Below, in pieces: positions 1 through 9,138 of a stretch of DNA of 64,000 bases; the first letter of the stretch is position 1; every line of letters starts with the position of its first letter. Origin of the DNA: a bacterium (GTDB lineage: Bacteria; Armatimonadota; Fimbriimonadia; Fimbriimonadales; Fimbriimonadaceae); NCBI GenBank assembly GCA_027483535.1, contig JAIXUN010000002.1, positions 1,984,001 to 2,048,000 of the forward strand, read 5' to 3'. The position numbers and the translations under genes were made by a program. The notes beneath the pieces were generated by a model. That model ran no database searches and had not been told where the DNA came from. It saw only the letters and a program-made list of their open reading frames with translations.

Positions 1-906
1 CGCGGGAGGATCGATGGTGACGGCGAGTTCGCCCGGCTCTAGCGGGGATTCGAATTCCACTCCAAAGGTCGATTGTCGCCACCGGTTAGTGCGGTCTTGT
101 TCTCCGCAGAACCATCTGCCAACCTGTTGGTCGTTGACGAAGACTCGGGCTTGGCTGAGCCCGTGGAACGCATCGTAGGTCCGAATGAGCAGCAGTCCGG
201 TTACCGGACGGTCACTTATGATGGTCCAGCGCATCTCGTTCAGGTGACACGCTATCACCCTCGTCTGTTGCTCGCCATTCTGCCAAGTGGCGGTCAGTTC
301 TTCTGGTTTAGAGAGGTTCTGGACGGTGAGCCCCTCTTTGCGCAGGGCTTCGATGTTTGCCATCTCCCACCCACCTGTGGTCCTGGAACGTTCTCGACCA
401 ACGAGAATCTGCGGGGGCTCGTCGGGTTGAGCGGGTCGGCACTCCTCGAAGAATGGAATCGGGAACTCGGGTGAGCCTTTGGATCGTTGCTTTGACCCAT
501 CGAGTTCAGCTTCCCCACCCGTCAGCCAGCCGCTCCCGAAAAATTGCGTTGAGATCGAGACCGATTCTCCGGTGGGTGGCTCGAAGGATCGGAAGCTCAG
601 TTCGCAGCCAGGGTGGTCACGATGGGAAATCACGAGGTGTCTGCCTTTCTCCAAGACCACCGACTCTTCCAGGTCGCATCGGGCTAGATCCGGGGTTTGC
701 AACGTGATCGGCTTAGGACTTTCAGCGAACAGGCGGGCTGTAAGGAACCCCGGCCCCTGAAACTCGCCCAAAACCAGTAATCGTTCCGGGAGGCGATACA
801 GTCCCTCGGCCCGATTCCATAAGTAGGTAACCACACGATGATCCGCCCGAACAACTCTGGTTTTGATAGGCTTGCTCAAGCCGTTTTTGGGCCCGGACAT
901 CGTCAT
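1..906 (-). CDS. Hypothetical protein, C-terminus cut by window edge; DUF2961/GH172-like tail (partial)
   Basis: An uninterrupted minus-strand frame runs from ATG at 906 (a second ATG sits at 900) off the left edge, giving about 302 residues without a stop. The translation reads as real protein rather than shadow. Near the visible end it contains ARVFVNDQQVGRWFCGEQDR followed by NRWRQSTFGVEF. This resembles the C-terminal beta-sandwich of DUF2961 (glycoside hydrolase family 172-like) proteins, where a loop of the type 'ARVYVDG..VG.W' is followed by 'RW...F.I'. The N-terminal two thirds are not recognised. No signal peptide is evident at the chosen start. A role in sugar metabolism is only suggested by that tail. 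The opposite-strand frame at 73-474 is judged a shadow of this gene. Confidence 0.6.
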   Translation of the reverse strand, partial: MTMSGPKNGLSKPIKTRVVRADHRVVTYLWNRAEGLYRLPERLLVLGEFQGPGFLTARLFAESPKPITLQTPDLARCDLEESVVLEKGRHLVISHRDHPGCELSFRSFEPPTGESVSISTQFFGSGWLTGGEAELDGSKQRSKGSPEFPIPFFEECRPAQPDEPPQILVGRERSRTTGGWEMANIEALRKEGLTVQNLSKPEELTATWQNGEQQTRVIACHLNEMRWTIISDRPVTGLLLIRTYDAFHGLSQARVFVNDQQVGRWFCGEQDRTNRWRQSTFGVEFESPLEPGELAVTIDPPA

Positions 907-978
907 GATTTTGGCCAGGTGGAGACCCAAGACGCATCAAGAAAGCGTGGGTTCTTGCCGATGTTAAAGGGGACTTTC

Positions 979-1308
979 ATGGCATTCGATCGCAAGAACT
1001 CTGTCCTGTTTCAAAACCGCGCCACCAAACGGTTGCTCGCGGAGCATTTGAAGAGTTGTCCGGTTTGCGATGCCCTGAATTCTAGCGATACCGATTCCTG
1101 CTTTGTTTGCGGATGGCATGGCTCGTTCGAGCACGATTCGCAAACGATCGAGCATGGTCTGGACGACCTCCTTTCTCGTTGCCCCGAACTGGTGGAAGCG
1201 ATGATCATGGAGGCCGAGGTGAAGCAATCTCCTTGGGACAAGATAAAGAGCCGCGTGCTTACGTTCTTCCGAAAGGCCAGAACGAAGCGGGTCGATTTCC
1301 GGGTCTGA
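979..1308 (+). CDS. Small zinc-ribbon protein
   Basis: A 109-residue protein with two CxxC pairs (CPVC at about residues 26-29 and CFVC at about 40-43), which would form a rubredoxin-type zinc ribbon near the N-terminus. A mostly helical, charged C-terminus ends in basic residues. The start ATG at 979 is preceded by an AAGGGGA ribosome site at a good distance. ATG at 961 and further upstream starts in the same frame lie outside this spacing and would overlap the divergent gene more. It is divergent from the partial gene on the left and lies upstream of dnaB. Function is unknown; the ribbon may bind protein or nucleic acid. Confidence 0.65.
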   Translation: MAFDRKNSVLFQNRATKRLLAEHLKSCPVCDALNSSDTDSCFVCGWHGSFEHDSQTIEHGLDDLLSRCPELVEAMIMEAEVKQSPWDKIKSRVLTFFRKARTKRVDFRV

Positions 1309-1313
1309 TAGAC

Positions 1314-1405
1314 TTTTCCACAGGCTTTATCACCTTCCGTTGAAGGTTCCGGGTTGAAAAAGGGGTGTGGATAACCCGTTGAAAAATCGTTCTTCGTGTG
1401 GAAAG
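1314..1405. promoter_or_regulatory. Cluster of three DnaA-box-like 9-mers upstream of dnaB
   Basis: TTTTCCACA lies at 1314-1322. TGTGGATAA, the exact reverse complement of the consensus box TTATCCACA, lies at 1366-1374. TGTGGAAAG, one mismatch from a common variant, lies at 1397-1405. All sit in the 133-base gap between the zinc-ribbon gene and dnaB. The sites are read directly; their use by DnaA to control dnaB is inference. Confidence 0.5.
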
Positions 1406-1441
1406 CTCATCGCGATAAACTAGGCGATTCCCGAGCAACGG

Positions 1442-2848
1442 ATGAGCACCACTTCTAACCCGCGCATGCCTCTGTACAGTATCGAGGCGGAAATGTCGGT
1501 TCTGGGATCGATGATCCTTTCCACGCGTGCGGCGGAACAGTTGGTAACGACTCTCACCGAAGACGAGTTTTATCGTCCGGCTCACCGCCTCATTTTTCGG
1601 GCGATTCGTCAGTTGGTTTCCAACCACAAAGAGATCGACCTGGTGACCCTTCGGGCAGAACTGGTCGAGCGAGGAAATCTCGCGGATGTCGGCGGAATCG
1701 ACTTCCTGATCGAGATCGCCGAATACGTCCCAAGCGCCGCCAACGCCATGGATTACGCGGGGATCGTTCGCGACCGCGCAACTCTAAGGCGCTTAGAAGA
1801 ATCCGCCGCGAAGATCATTGAGATCGTCCACAACCCGGATGAAGGAAACGCATCCGACAAGGTGGATTCGGCAGAAAGGGTGATCTTTGAAGTTGGCAAG
1901 CGCCAATTGGGAAACTACTTCACTTCGGTTGCTTCCCTCTCCAAAGAGTTCTTCGTTGACGTTGACACCATTGTCGAAACAGGCAAGCCCATGCAGGGCT
2001 TGTTCAGCGGGTTCTACGACCTCGACCGTCTGACCACTGGCTTCTATCCGGGCGACTTTGTGATTGTCGGCGCTCGACCTGCGATGGGAAAAACCTCCCT
2101 TGTTTTGGACTTCGCCGCAAACGTCGCCCGAGGGTTGGGTCGGCAAGACGGCAAGAAAGGCACGGTCGCAATTTTTAGCCTGGAAATGTCCGGTATTCAG
2201 CTCGTTCGTCGTATGGTCTCCATGATCAGCGGCATCTCGATGGGTGCCCTGAAGAGCGAGAAAGGGCTCAGCTTGGACGATTACCAGCGCCTAGCCGACG
2301 GTTGTGAGACCCTTCACGAACTGCCGATCTTCATCGACGATGGATCGGACATTACGCCGCTTGAAATGCGCGGAAAGCTTCGCCGACTCAAGGCAGAGCA
2401 TGGGCTGGACTTGGTCATCATCGACTACTTGCAGTTGATGCGTGGGAGTCGCCGGACGGAGAACCGGGTGCAGGAGATTTCTGAAATCGCCCGATCCTGT
2501 AAGTCGATGGCGAAGGAACTTGGGTGCCCAGTGGTGGCTTTGAGTCAGCTGAGTCGTGCGGTGGAAAACCGAGACGACAAGCGCCCTCAGCTTTCGGACA
2601 TCCGAGAATCCGGCTCAATCGAAGCTGAAGCCGACCTTGTCGCGCTCCTCTATCGGGACAGCTACTACAAGGCCAAAGAAGAGCACCGACCCGAAGTGGA
2701 AAACTACGAAGAGGTCCAAGAGGCGGAGATCATCATCGCCAAGCACCGAAACGGTCCGACCGGTAAGGTCATCCTTGGCTTCCAACCCGCCTTCGCGCGA
2801 TACCGAAACCCCGTTCGAACGGGTGGCTACCGATCATCGGAGGACTAG
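1442..2848 (+). CDS. dnaB: Replicative DNA helicase DnaB
   Basis: A 468-residue hexameric replication-fork helicase that unwinds DNA ahead of the polymerase using ATP. The N-terminal DnaB domain begins at MPLYSIEAEMSVLG. The RecA-like domain has Walker A GARPAMGKTS near residues 208-217, Walker B VIIDYLQLM near 325, and the arginine-rich motif SDIRESGSIEAEAD near the C-terminus. The length is normal and no intein interrupts the P-loop, unlike in some bacteria. ATG at 1442 is the first start that keeps the family N-terminus. DnaA-box-like sites lie immediately upstream, suggesting initiation-linked control. purD follows on the same strand after 39 bases. Confidence 0.97.
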   Translation: MSTTSNPRMPLYSIEAEMSVLGSMILSTRAAEQLVTTLTEDEFYRPAHRLIFRAIRQLVSNHKEIDLVTLRAELVERGNLADVGGIDFLIEIAEYVPSAANAMDYAGIVRDRATLRRLEESAAKIIEIVHNPDEGNASDKVDSAERVIFEVGKRQLGNYFTSVASLSKEFFVDVDTIVETGKPMQGLFSGFYDLDRLTTGFYPGDFVIVGARPAMGKTSLVLDFAANVARGLGRQDGKKGTVAIFSLEMSGIQLVRRMVSMISGISMGALKSEKGLSLDDYQRLADGCETLHELPIFIDDGSDITPLEMRGKLRRLKAEHGLDLVIIDYLQLMRGSRRTENRVQEISEIARSCKSMAKELGCPVVALSQLSRAVENRDDKRPQLSDIRESGSIEAEADLVALLYRDSYYKAKEEHRPEVENYEEVQEAEIIIAKHRNGPTGKVILGFQPAFARYRNPVRTGGYRSSED

Positions 2849-2887
2849 TTCCACTCGTAGCATCGTGGATCGGTCAAACTGATTCCG

Positions 2888-4138
2888 ATGAAGGTCTTGG
2901 TGGTCGGCTCCGGTGGAAGAGAACACGCTCTCGCGCTCAAACTCTCCCAAGATCCCGGTGTAGAGGTGATCTGCGCTCCAGGAAATCCTGGGATCGCGGC
3001 ATTCGCTCCCTGCTTCCCCATCGCTGCGAACGCACTCGATGAATTGGTCGTCCTAGCCCTCTCCGAGCAGGTCGATCTAGTGGTGGTGGGTCCGGAAGAT
3101 CCGCTGGTTCTTGGTCTTGCCGACATGCTCCGCTCGCAGGGAGTTCCCACCTTTGGACCAGGCTCAGACGGAGCCCGCTTGGAAGGATCGAAAGCGTTCT
3201 CGAAGGCGATCATGGAGGAGGCAGGAGTCCCGACCGCCCTGGGCAAATCTTTCCAAGACCCCGGTTCCGCTAAGGACTACATTCGATCCAAGTGGGATTC
3301 GGGTCGGAAAGTTGTGATCAAAGCGAGCGGAAACGCTCTCGGAAAGGGCGTAATCGTTGCCGAAACGCTTGAGGAAGCGATTCAGGCGGTGGACGATTTG
3401 CAAGCTCTGGGGGAAGCCGGAGAGACCCTGGTGGTGGAGGATCGGCTCTTTGGTCGAGAGTTCAGCCTGCTGACTCTGGTCAATGGGTCGGACATTTTCA
3501 GCCTTCCGGTCGCGCAGGATTATAAGCGAATCTTTGACGGTGATCAGGGTCCGAACACAGGCGGAATGGGCACTTACTCGCCCGTACCGTGGATCAATCC
3601 CGAATGGGTCACCACGGCCGAAGAGAAGATTGTTCGACCCGCGATCCAAGCTCTCAAAGCGAAGGGGATCGACTATCGTGGCGTTCTCTTCAGCGGCATT
3701 ATGGTGGAGAACGATGCTGTGTACTGCTTGGAATACAACGTGCGTTTTGGCGACCCCGAGACGCAGTCGGTGATGAACCGGATCGGCGAGGGACTGAGTT
3801 ATGCCCTTCTGGCGTGTGCCAATGGCGACCCGATTCCCGAAATTCCGGTTCTGGATAAAGCGGTCTGCACCGTCGTAGTCGCTTCGGAGGGATATCCCGG
3901 CACGGTGGTCAAGGGTCGAGAAATCTCGTTGGGAAGCGTTCCGGAGAACGTGACCGTTTACCACGCTGGGACGGCTCAGCCCGACAAGTTGGTCACCTCC
4001 GGCGGAAGGGTGCTCGGGGTTACCGCCACCGCGGCGAGTCTCGTAGAGGCGCGCCGATTAGCTTACGAGGGAGTCTCGCAGGTGTGCTTCGAAGGGATGC
4101 AGTTCCGTACGGATATCGGCCAGAAGGTCGACGCCTAG
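2888..4138 (+). CDS. purD: Phosphoribosylamine--glycine ligase (GAR synthetase)
   Basis: A 416-residue cytoplasmic enzyme joining glycine to 5-phosphoribosylamine with ATP, the second step of purine synthesis. The N-terminal Rossmann-like segment has GSGGREHALA at about residue 7. The ATP-grasp domain shows VIKASGNALGKGV near 143, the family motif GPNTGGMGTYSPVP near 223-236, and metal-site residues in LEYNVRFGDPETQ near 283. The size fits a stand-alone PurD without PurM or PurN fusion. It follows dnaB closely and its stop overlaps the stop of the convergent GNAT gene by 4 bases. No other pur gene is nearby. Confidence 0.97.
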   Translation: MKVLVVGSGGREHALALKLSQDPGVEVICAPGNPGIAAFAPCFPIAANALDELVVLALSEQVDLVVVGPEDPLVLGLADMLRSQGVPTFGPGSDGARLEGSKAFSKAIMEEAGVPTALGKSFQDPGSAKDYIRSKWDSGRKVVIKASGNALGKGVIVAETLEEAIQAVDDLQALGEAGETLVVEDRLFGREFSLLTLVNGSDIFSLPVAQDYKRIFDGDQGPNTGGMGTYSPVPWINPEWVTTAEEKIVRPAIQALKAKGIDYRGVLFSGIMVENDAVYCLEYNVRFGDPETQSVMNRIGEGLSYALLACANGDPIPEIPVLDKAVCTVVVASEGYPGTVVKGREISLGSVPENVTVYHAGTAQPDKLVTSGGRVLGVTATAASLVEARRLAYEGVSQVCFEGMQFRTDIGQKVDA

Positions 4139-4569
4139 AGCCCTTTGATCATCTTTCGATGAGGGATCCCGACCTCGTCGAAAGGCTCGCCGACAAGGTC
4201 GTAACCCAAGCTGAGATAGAACGGCACCGCCGTTTCCCGCGCATGCAGAGCAACTGAATGGAAGCCTCTTTCAGCGGCGTCTTGCTCACAAGCAAGCATT
4301 ATCTTTCGACCAAGTCCTTGACCCTGCCGAGAATCGGCCACCGCAACTTGCCGAACCTTCACGGGCGACTGCTGATCGGAGGGCCACACGATGGTCGCCG
4401 AGGCGACAATCTCATCGCCGTCTTGGATCACCCAATGAGACTGCGATGCTTCGAGAGCAAGTTCGGAGCCTGCAAAATCCAACCCCAGCGGGAAGCGAAG
4501 CACTTCTCGCCGGAGTTGAACGGCCGCCCAATAGAACGGGCTATTGAACTTTGCTTCCTTGGCGTCCAT
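4135..4569 (-). CDS. GNAT family N-acetyltransferase
   Basis: A 144-residue single-domain acetyltransferase of the Gcn5-related fold, which transfers an acetyl group from acetyl-CoA to an amine. Motif A, the acetyl-CoA pyrophosphate loop, is seen as RQVAVADSRQGQGLGRKIML at about residues 72-91, with Q/RxxGxG/A intact. The beta-bulge strand HSVALHAR and FYLSLGYDLVGEPF follow, as is typical. The end region HRKMIKGL resembles the small ElaA-like or YitI-like acetyltransferases. The substrate cannot be told. It lies 9 bases downstream of topA on the same strand, probably co-transcribed, and is convergent with purD. Confidence 0.88.
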   Translation of the reverse strand: MDAKEAKFNSPFYWAAVQLRREVLRFPLGLDFAGSELALEASQSHWVIQDGDEIVASATIVWPSDQQSPVKVRQVAVADSRQGQGLGRKIMLACEQDAAERGFHSVALHARETAVPFYLSLGYDLVGEPFDEVGIPHRKMIKGL

Positions 4570-4578
4570 CGAACTTCC

Positions 4579-7359
4579 CTACTTCTTAGGCGGCGACTTC
4601 TTGGTCGCAGTCTTCTTGGGGGCGGCCTTCTTCGCCGTGGCCTTCTTGGGGGTTGCCGACTTAGCTGCAGCAGGCTTTGCCGCAGAAGCCTTAGCGGGTG
4701 CAGCCTTTGAACGACCGGTCGCTCGCCCTGCTCCCTTCCCGGTTCTGGGAACGGACGGACCCGCTTCTCGCTTCTTCGCCAAAAGGTTTTGCGCTTGCTC
4801 GGCGGAAAGCGTGGTGGGGTCCACTCCTCGTGGAATGGTCGCGTTCACTTCGCCATCGGTCACATACGGACCAAAACGACCGGGCAGAACACGAACGGGG
4901 CCCGCGCAGCCCTCGAGTTCACCAAGTTCCAGAAGCGGACCTGCGGCTTTGCGCTGCGGTCGCCCCTTGGGCTGATTCAAAATTTCGACCGCTTCCTCGA
5001 CAGACAGCGTGCCACCCTTGCGCCAATCCTCGACGTTGCGAATCTCGGCACCGGACTCAATATAGGGACCGTATCGACCGATCCTAAAGACGATCGGAGC
5101 CTTGGTTTGCGGGTGCTTGCCAATCTCCTTCGGGAAGGAGCAGATCATCGCCAAGTCTTCCTGCGAAAGTTGTCGCGGGTTGACGTCACTCGGCAACGAA
5201 ATCCAAGTCGGCTTGTCCTTTCGCTCGATCTCCTCAGCCGTCCGTTCCACCTCCAAGTAAAAGCCGTTTCGGCTCTTTAGCAGGAGATTTCGGCCCGTTT
5301 CGGGGTGCGTTCCTAGAACTTCAGAGCTCGAGGACTTCGAACCCAAGAGTTCGATCGCCTTCTCCACGGTTAGGTCTGCAGGTGCCAGATCGTCCGGAAT
5401 GTTGGCGTACTGTTTCTTTTCCTGGTCGCCCAGTTGAATGAAGGATCCGCCATCTCGTCCGGTTCGAACAACGATGGGTTCGCCCGTCTCGGGGTGGGTA
5501 CCGACCTCAAACCGTGGGTAGGGGATTTGTAACTTGCGCTCTTCAACAAGCGCGTGCAGACCAGGCCCCTTTTTGCCGCCCAAGAAGAAATCTTGCAGAT
5601 ACTCATGCGGCTCGACATCGCCCTGAGAGATCTCGTCAAGAGCCTCATCCATGCGAGCGGTGAAACCAAGGTCCATCACCTCGCGGAAGTTGTTGTCCAA
5701 AACCTCGTTCACCATGCAGGCTCGGAAGGTGGGGACCAATTGGCGACCCGCTTTCCGAACATAGCCACGATCAACAATGACGCTAATGATGGAAGCGTAC
5801 GTGCTTGGGCGACCAATGCCCATCTCTTCCAACTTCTTGATCAGCGTCGCGTCGGTGTAGCGAGCGGGCGGTTTGGTCGAGTGCTCGACGGAATCCACTT
5901 TCGCGACGTCCAAAACGTCCCTTTCAGACATAAGGGGCAGTCGCTTGTCGTTCCCTTCGTCGTCGTCTTCTTTGCCTTCGGTATAGACGGCGAGGAAGCC
6001 TTCCTTAACCACCTGCTTGCCCGAGGCATGGAATCGAAGGTCTTTTCCAAGGGCCGCACCGGTCACAACCTGAAGTTCGACCTCGGTGCGAAGCACTTCG
6101 GCAGGCTTCATTTGGCTGGCGATGGTGCGCTGCCAAATAAGCGTGTACAGCTTCTTTTGGTCTTCCGTGAGATAGCGAGCCACGTCTTCCGGACGACGAA
6201 AAGCGTCGGTCGGACGGATCGCTTCGTGAGCCTCTTGCGCGTTCTTGACCTTGTTGGAGTACTTGACGGGCGATTTAGGAAGCGCTTCTGGATACTGCCG
6301 CTCGATGAGGCCCCGGATGTTCCCGAGAGCGTCAGCAGAGAGCGTAAGGCTGTCCGTACGCATGTAGGTGATGAGACCCACCGACTCGCCGCCGATATCG
6401 ACGCCTTCATAAAGCGTCTGCGCGATCCGCATTGTCCGATCGGCGCTGTAACCAAATTTACGGTTCGCGTCTTGTTGCAGGGTCGTGGTCATGAACGGAG
6501 CGGCGGGCTTCTCAAATCCCTCGTTCGTTTCCAGTCGAACAACCGTGCCGTTCCCGGCCTCTCGCACCAACGCTGCCAGTTGTCCCGACTCTTCCCCAAG
6601 AAGGTGTCGAACATTCGCGCCTGCTTTCAAAGAGCCCGTTTCGTCGTCGAAGTCTCGACCGCTGGCGACTCGAACTCCGTCGATACTTCGCAGTTCGGCG
6701 GTGAAGTTAGCCTTCTTTGCGGCAAACTCGGCACGCAGATCCCAGAACTCAGAGATTCTGAAGTTGCGCCTTGCCAGCTCGCGTTCGACGATCAGCTTAA
6801 CCGCAGGGCTTTGCACCCGACCCGCTGAGAGATTCTTCGCCACCTTGCCCCAAAGAACGGGCGACAACGCGTATCCGTAAAGTCGGTCGAGAATTCGGCG
6901 CGTTTCTTGAGCCTGCACCAAATCTTCGTCGACCTCTCGTGGCGATTCGATCGCCTTTCGGATGGCATCCTTCGTGATTTCGTGGAAAGCGATTCGTTTG
7001 ACGGTGACGTTCTTAGAGGGTCGAAGCACCTGGAGCAGGTGCCAAGAAATGGCTTCGCCCTCGCGGTCTTCATCCGTCGCGAGTACCAGTTCGGACTTTC
7101 CTTTCAAAGCCGACTGGAGTTTCTTGACCTGAGCAAGCTTCTCGGTTGGGACCTGATAGAACGGTTCAAACCCGTTATCAATATCAACCGCGTACTGAGC
7201 CCACCACTTCTTCTTATGCTCTTCAGGCAGACCCTTGGCGTTCTCCGCGAGGTCTCGAATGTGGCCAATACTTGCCAGAACCTCGTAATCGGAGCCCAGG
7301 TACCCACCGATGGTTTTTGCCTTCGCGGGCGATTCAACGATTACTAGCTTGGTTGCCAT
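4579..7359 (-). CDS. topA: DNA topoisomerase I (type IA)
   Basis: A 926-residue enzyme that relaxes negative supercoils by nicking one strand. The Toprim domain starts at KLVIVESPAKAKTI (residues 4-17) and has the acidic triad in TDEDREGEAISWHL. The catalytic tyrosine is about Y332 in GLITYMRTDS. No CxxC zinc fingers are visible. Instead the C-terminal part has four Toprim_Crpt-type repeats of the form GTHPETGxPIVxRxGRxGxxI. It ends in a roughly 60-residue Lys/Ala/Pro tail like a histone H1 tail, probably adding nonspecific DNA binding. ATG at 7359 follows AAGGAA. It is divergent from the transglutaminase gene across 262 bases. Confidence 0.97.
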   Translation of the reverse strand: MATKLVIVESPAKAKTIGGYLGSDYEVLASIGHIRDLAENAKGLPEEHKKKWWAQYAVDIDNGFEPFYQVPTEKLAQVKKLQSALKGKSELVLATDEDREGEAISWHLLQVLRPSKNVTVKRIAFHEITKDAIRKAIESPREVDEDLVQAQETRRILDRLYGYALSPVLWGKVAKNLSAGRVQSPAVKLIVERELARRNFRISEFWDLRAEFAAKKANFTAELRSIDGVRVASGRDFDDETGSLKAGANVRHLLGEESGQLAALVREAGNGTVVRLETNEGFEKPAAPFMTTTLQQDANRKFGYSADRTMRIAQTLYEGVDIGGESVGLITYMRTDSLTLSADALGNIRGLIERQYPEALPKSPVKYSNKVKNAQEAHEAIRPTDAFRRPEDVARYLTEDQKKLYTLIWQRTIASQMKPAEVLRTEVELQVVTGAALGKDLRFHASGKQVVKEGFLAVYTEGKEDDDEGNDKRLPLMSERDVLDVAKVDSVEHSTKPPARYTDATLIKKLEEMGIGRPSTYASIISVIVDRGYVRKAGRQLVPTFRACMVNEVLDNNFREVMDLGFTARMDEALDEISQGDVEPHEYLQDFFLGGKKGPGLHALVEERKLQIPYPRFEVGTHPETGEPIVVRTGRDGGSFIQLGDQEKKQYANIPDDLAPADLTVEKAIELLGSKSSSSEVLGTHPETGRNLLLKSRNGFYLEVERTAEEIERKDKPTWISLPSDVNPRQLSQEDLAMICSFPKEIGKHPQTKAPIVFRIGRYGPYIESGAEIRNVEDWRKGGTLSVEEAVEILNQPKGRPQRKAAGPLLELGELEGCAGPVRVLPGRFGPYVTDGEVNATIPRGVDPTTLSAEQAQNLLAKKREAGPSVPRTGKGAGRATGRSKAAPAKASAAKPAAAKSATPKKATAKKAAPKKTATKKSPPKK

Positions 7360-7621
7360 TGTTTCCTTGTTTCTATCGAATCCGTTCTCAGAATCCAGTT
7401 GCGCCTACATTAGACGAAGCTGTTGCACTGATTGCTCGACGCCCAAATGCCAATCTACGTTTCGGACTCCTCATTCAATCCTTTAGGTTCGGAGGTCCAA
7501 CAATTTTGACGATCCGCGACTTCTTTTCTTCTTAAGCCGCATCAACATCGAACAATCATCGCTAATCTACCGAGAGAACGAACCGATCTGACGGTTTTGA
7601 GCGTTAAAACTACACGAAGCG

Positions 7622-9118
7622 ATGACAATGCGACGATTACCCGCCCTCACGATAGCGTTTTTCGGTCTGGTTGCAGGCTCGGTCGCGCTTGTTCCCTCGC
7701 TGAGTAAGTTCAGTCGGTCGATGCAGCAAACGGCTGCCGCCCCGACACGATCTTTCCTGGGACTCTTTTTAAAGGTGCCGCCCGCAGACCTGGTGAAGGT
7801 CGGCTACACCGAGGTCATTACCGAACCTGCCGAGATCAACGGCAAACCGGGCACCCGTTCCCGTTCCAAGAGCCGAATCAAGATCGATCTGCTGGGCGCG
7901 AATGTCGAGCAGAATGTCGACTCGATGACGGAGTCGGTGAATGGGCGACCCGTTCGGATGACATCACGAGTCGAGAGCGCGGGCCGCTATCAGACATTGG
8001 AGGCCGTTTTTGGTGACAAGAAGGTCAAGATCAACACCGATAACAACGGCACGAAGCGCACCGAAGAGCTCGACATCCCTACCGAAGGGACCATCGTCGA
8101 CGACCCGCTGAACGAGTTCGTCACCAAGAAAGTCGACCCCGGGACCGTAAAGACCTTTTGGATTCTCGATCCGACGACCGCTTCCTTCGTGAAAAACACC
8201 GTCTCCGTTTTGGGAATGCAAGACGTGGAAGTGCGCGGGAAAATGGTGCGTGCGAACGCCTTGAAGATCGACGATCCTCGAATGGCCCTGACCGCGTACA
8301 TCTCCGATTCCGGCGAGATGGTCAAGGCGACCACAGCTATGGGATTCGAGATGTGGCCGGTCACCGAGGAGGAAGCTCTTGCCAAATCGGAGAACACGAA
8401 GCAGCCCGATCTTGCCGACCTGACAAGCATTAAGACAACGCCGGTCTTAAAGAACCCGGCCGACCTTCTGAAATTGAAGATGAGGTTGACCGTGAAGGAC
8501 GTCAAGAACATTCCTTCCGATGAATTTCAAACCGCAAAGAAGGACGGGAACAACTGGATCATCGACGTCCACCCTCAGCTTTACGACAAGGCAAAGTCCA
8601 TTTCCATCGCCAAAGCCGGAGCCCAGAAAAAGGAGTGGACCACGTCTTCTCTGAACATTCCAAGCGATTCGAAGCGATTTCGGGACCTTGCGAAGAAGAT
8701 TATTGGCAAGCGAACCGATGTCAAAACCGCTTCAGCGGCGCTTCGAGGCTACGTGTACAACACGATGAACCCGAACGCTGGGATTGGTGTGCTGCGCGAT
8801 GCCAACGAAGTTCTGGACTCTAGAGAGGGTGTGTGTCGAGACTACGCCATCCTCATGGCGACCCTCTGTCGAGCCGCTGGAATCCCGACAAGACTGGTGA
8901 GCGGATTGGTGAACTGGGACGGCCCGTTCTACTATCACGCCTGGGTGGAAGTATGGACTGGGTACACCTGGCTACCCTTCGATGCCACCTATCTGAAGAA
9001 TCAAGTGTCGGCCGCTCATGTTAAACTAGCACAAGGGAACGTCGATTCGGCCTTTACCTTCACCGTGCTGGGTGGAGCGACCATCGACGTTTTAGGACAA
9101 ACCCGAGCTAAAAAATAG
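7622..9118 (+). CDS. Exported transglutaminase-like domain protein
   Basis: A 498-residue protein with an N-terminal hydrophobic segment (LPALTIAFFGLVAGSVALV) acting as signal peptide or anchor. The central region resembles bacterial domains of unknown function that precede transglutaminase cores. The papain-like core lies near the C-terminus with the triad visible: Cys in SREGVCRDYAILMATLCRAA (about residue 404), His in YYHAWVEVW (about 439) and Asp in WLPFDATY (about 453). Such proteins act as proteases or crosslinkers; the substrate is unknown. The start could be ATG 7622 or the in-frame ATG 7628. It is followed after 20 bases by the PIN/TRAM gene, so co-transcription is likely. Confidence 0.88.
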   Translation: MTMRRLPALTIAFFGLVAGSVALVPSLSKFSRSMQQTAAAPTRSFLGLFLKVPPADLVKVGYTEVITEPAEINGKPGTRSRSKSRIKIDLLGANVEQNVDSMTESVNGRPVRMTSRVESAGRYQTLEAVFGDKKVKINTDNNGTKRTEELDIPTEGTIVDDPLNEFVTKKVDPGTVKTFWILDPTTASFVKNTVSVLGMQDVEVRGKMVRANALKIDDPRMALTAYISDSGEMVKATTAMGFEMWPVTEEEALAKSENTKQPDLADLTSIKTTPVLKNPADLLKLKMRLTVKDVKNIPSDEFQTAKKDGNNWIIDVHPQLYDKAKSISIAKAGAQKKEWTTSSLNIPSDSKRFRDLAKKIIGKRTDVKTASAALRGYVYNTMNPNAGIGVLRDANEVLDSREGVCRDYAILMATLCRAAGIPTRLVSGLVNWDGPFYYHAWVEVWTGYTWLPFDATYLKNQVSAAHVKLAQGNVDSAFTFTVLGGATIDVLGQTRAKK

Positions 9119-9138
9119 TTCGAACTGGAGACGAGATC

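Noticed and set aside
73-474. Plus-strand 133-codon open frame at the left edge
   Set aside because: The minus-strand frame through the same bases is open for about 300 codons and reads like a folded domain.
1442-2848. Intein in dnaB
   Set aside because: The P-loop and flanking motifs are continuous and the length is normal.
5554-6828. 424-codon plus-strand open frame opposite topA
   Set aside because: Shadow of topA, which has all type IA motifs on the other strand; no recognisable domain in the antisense frame.
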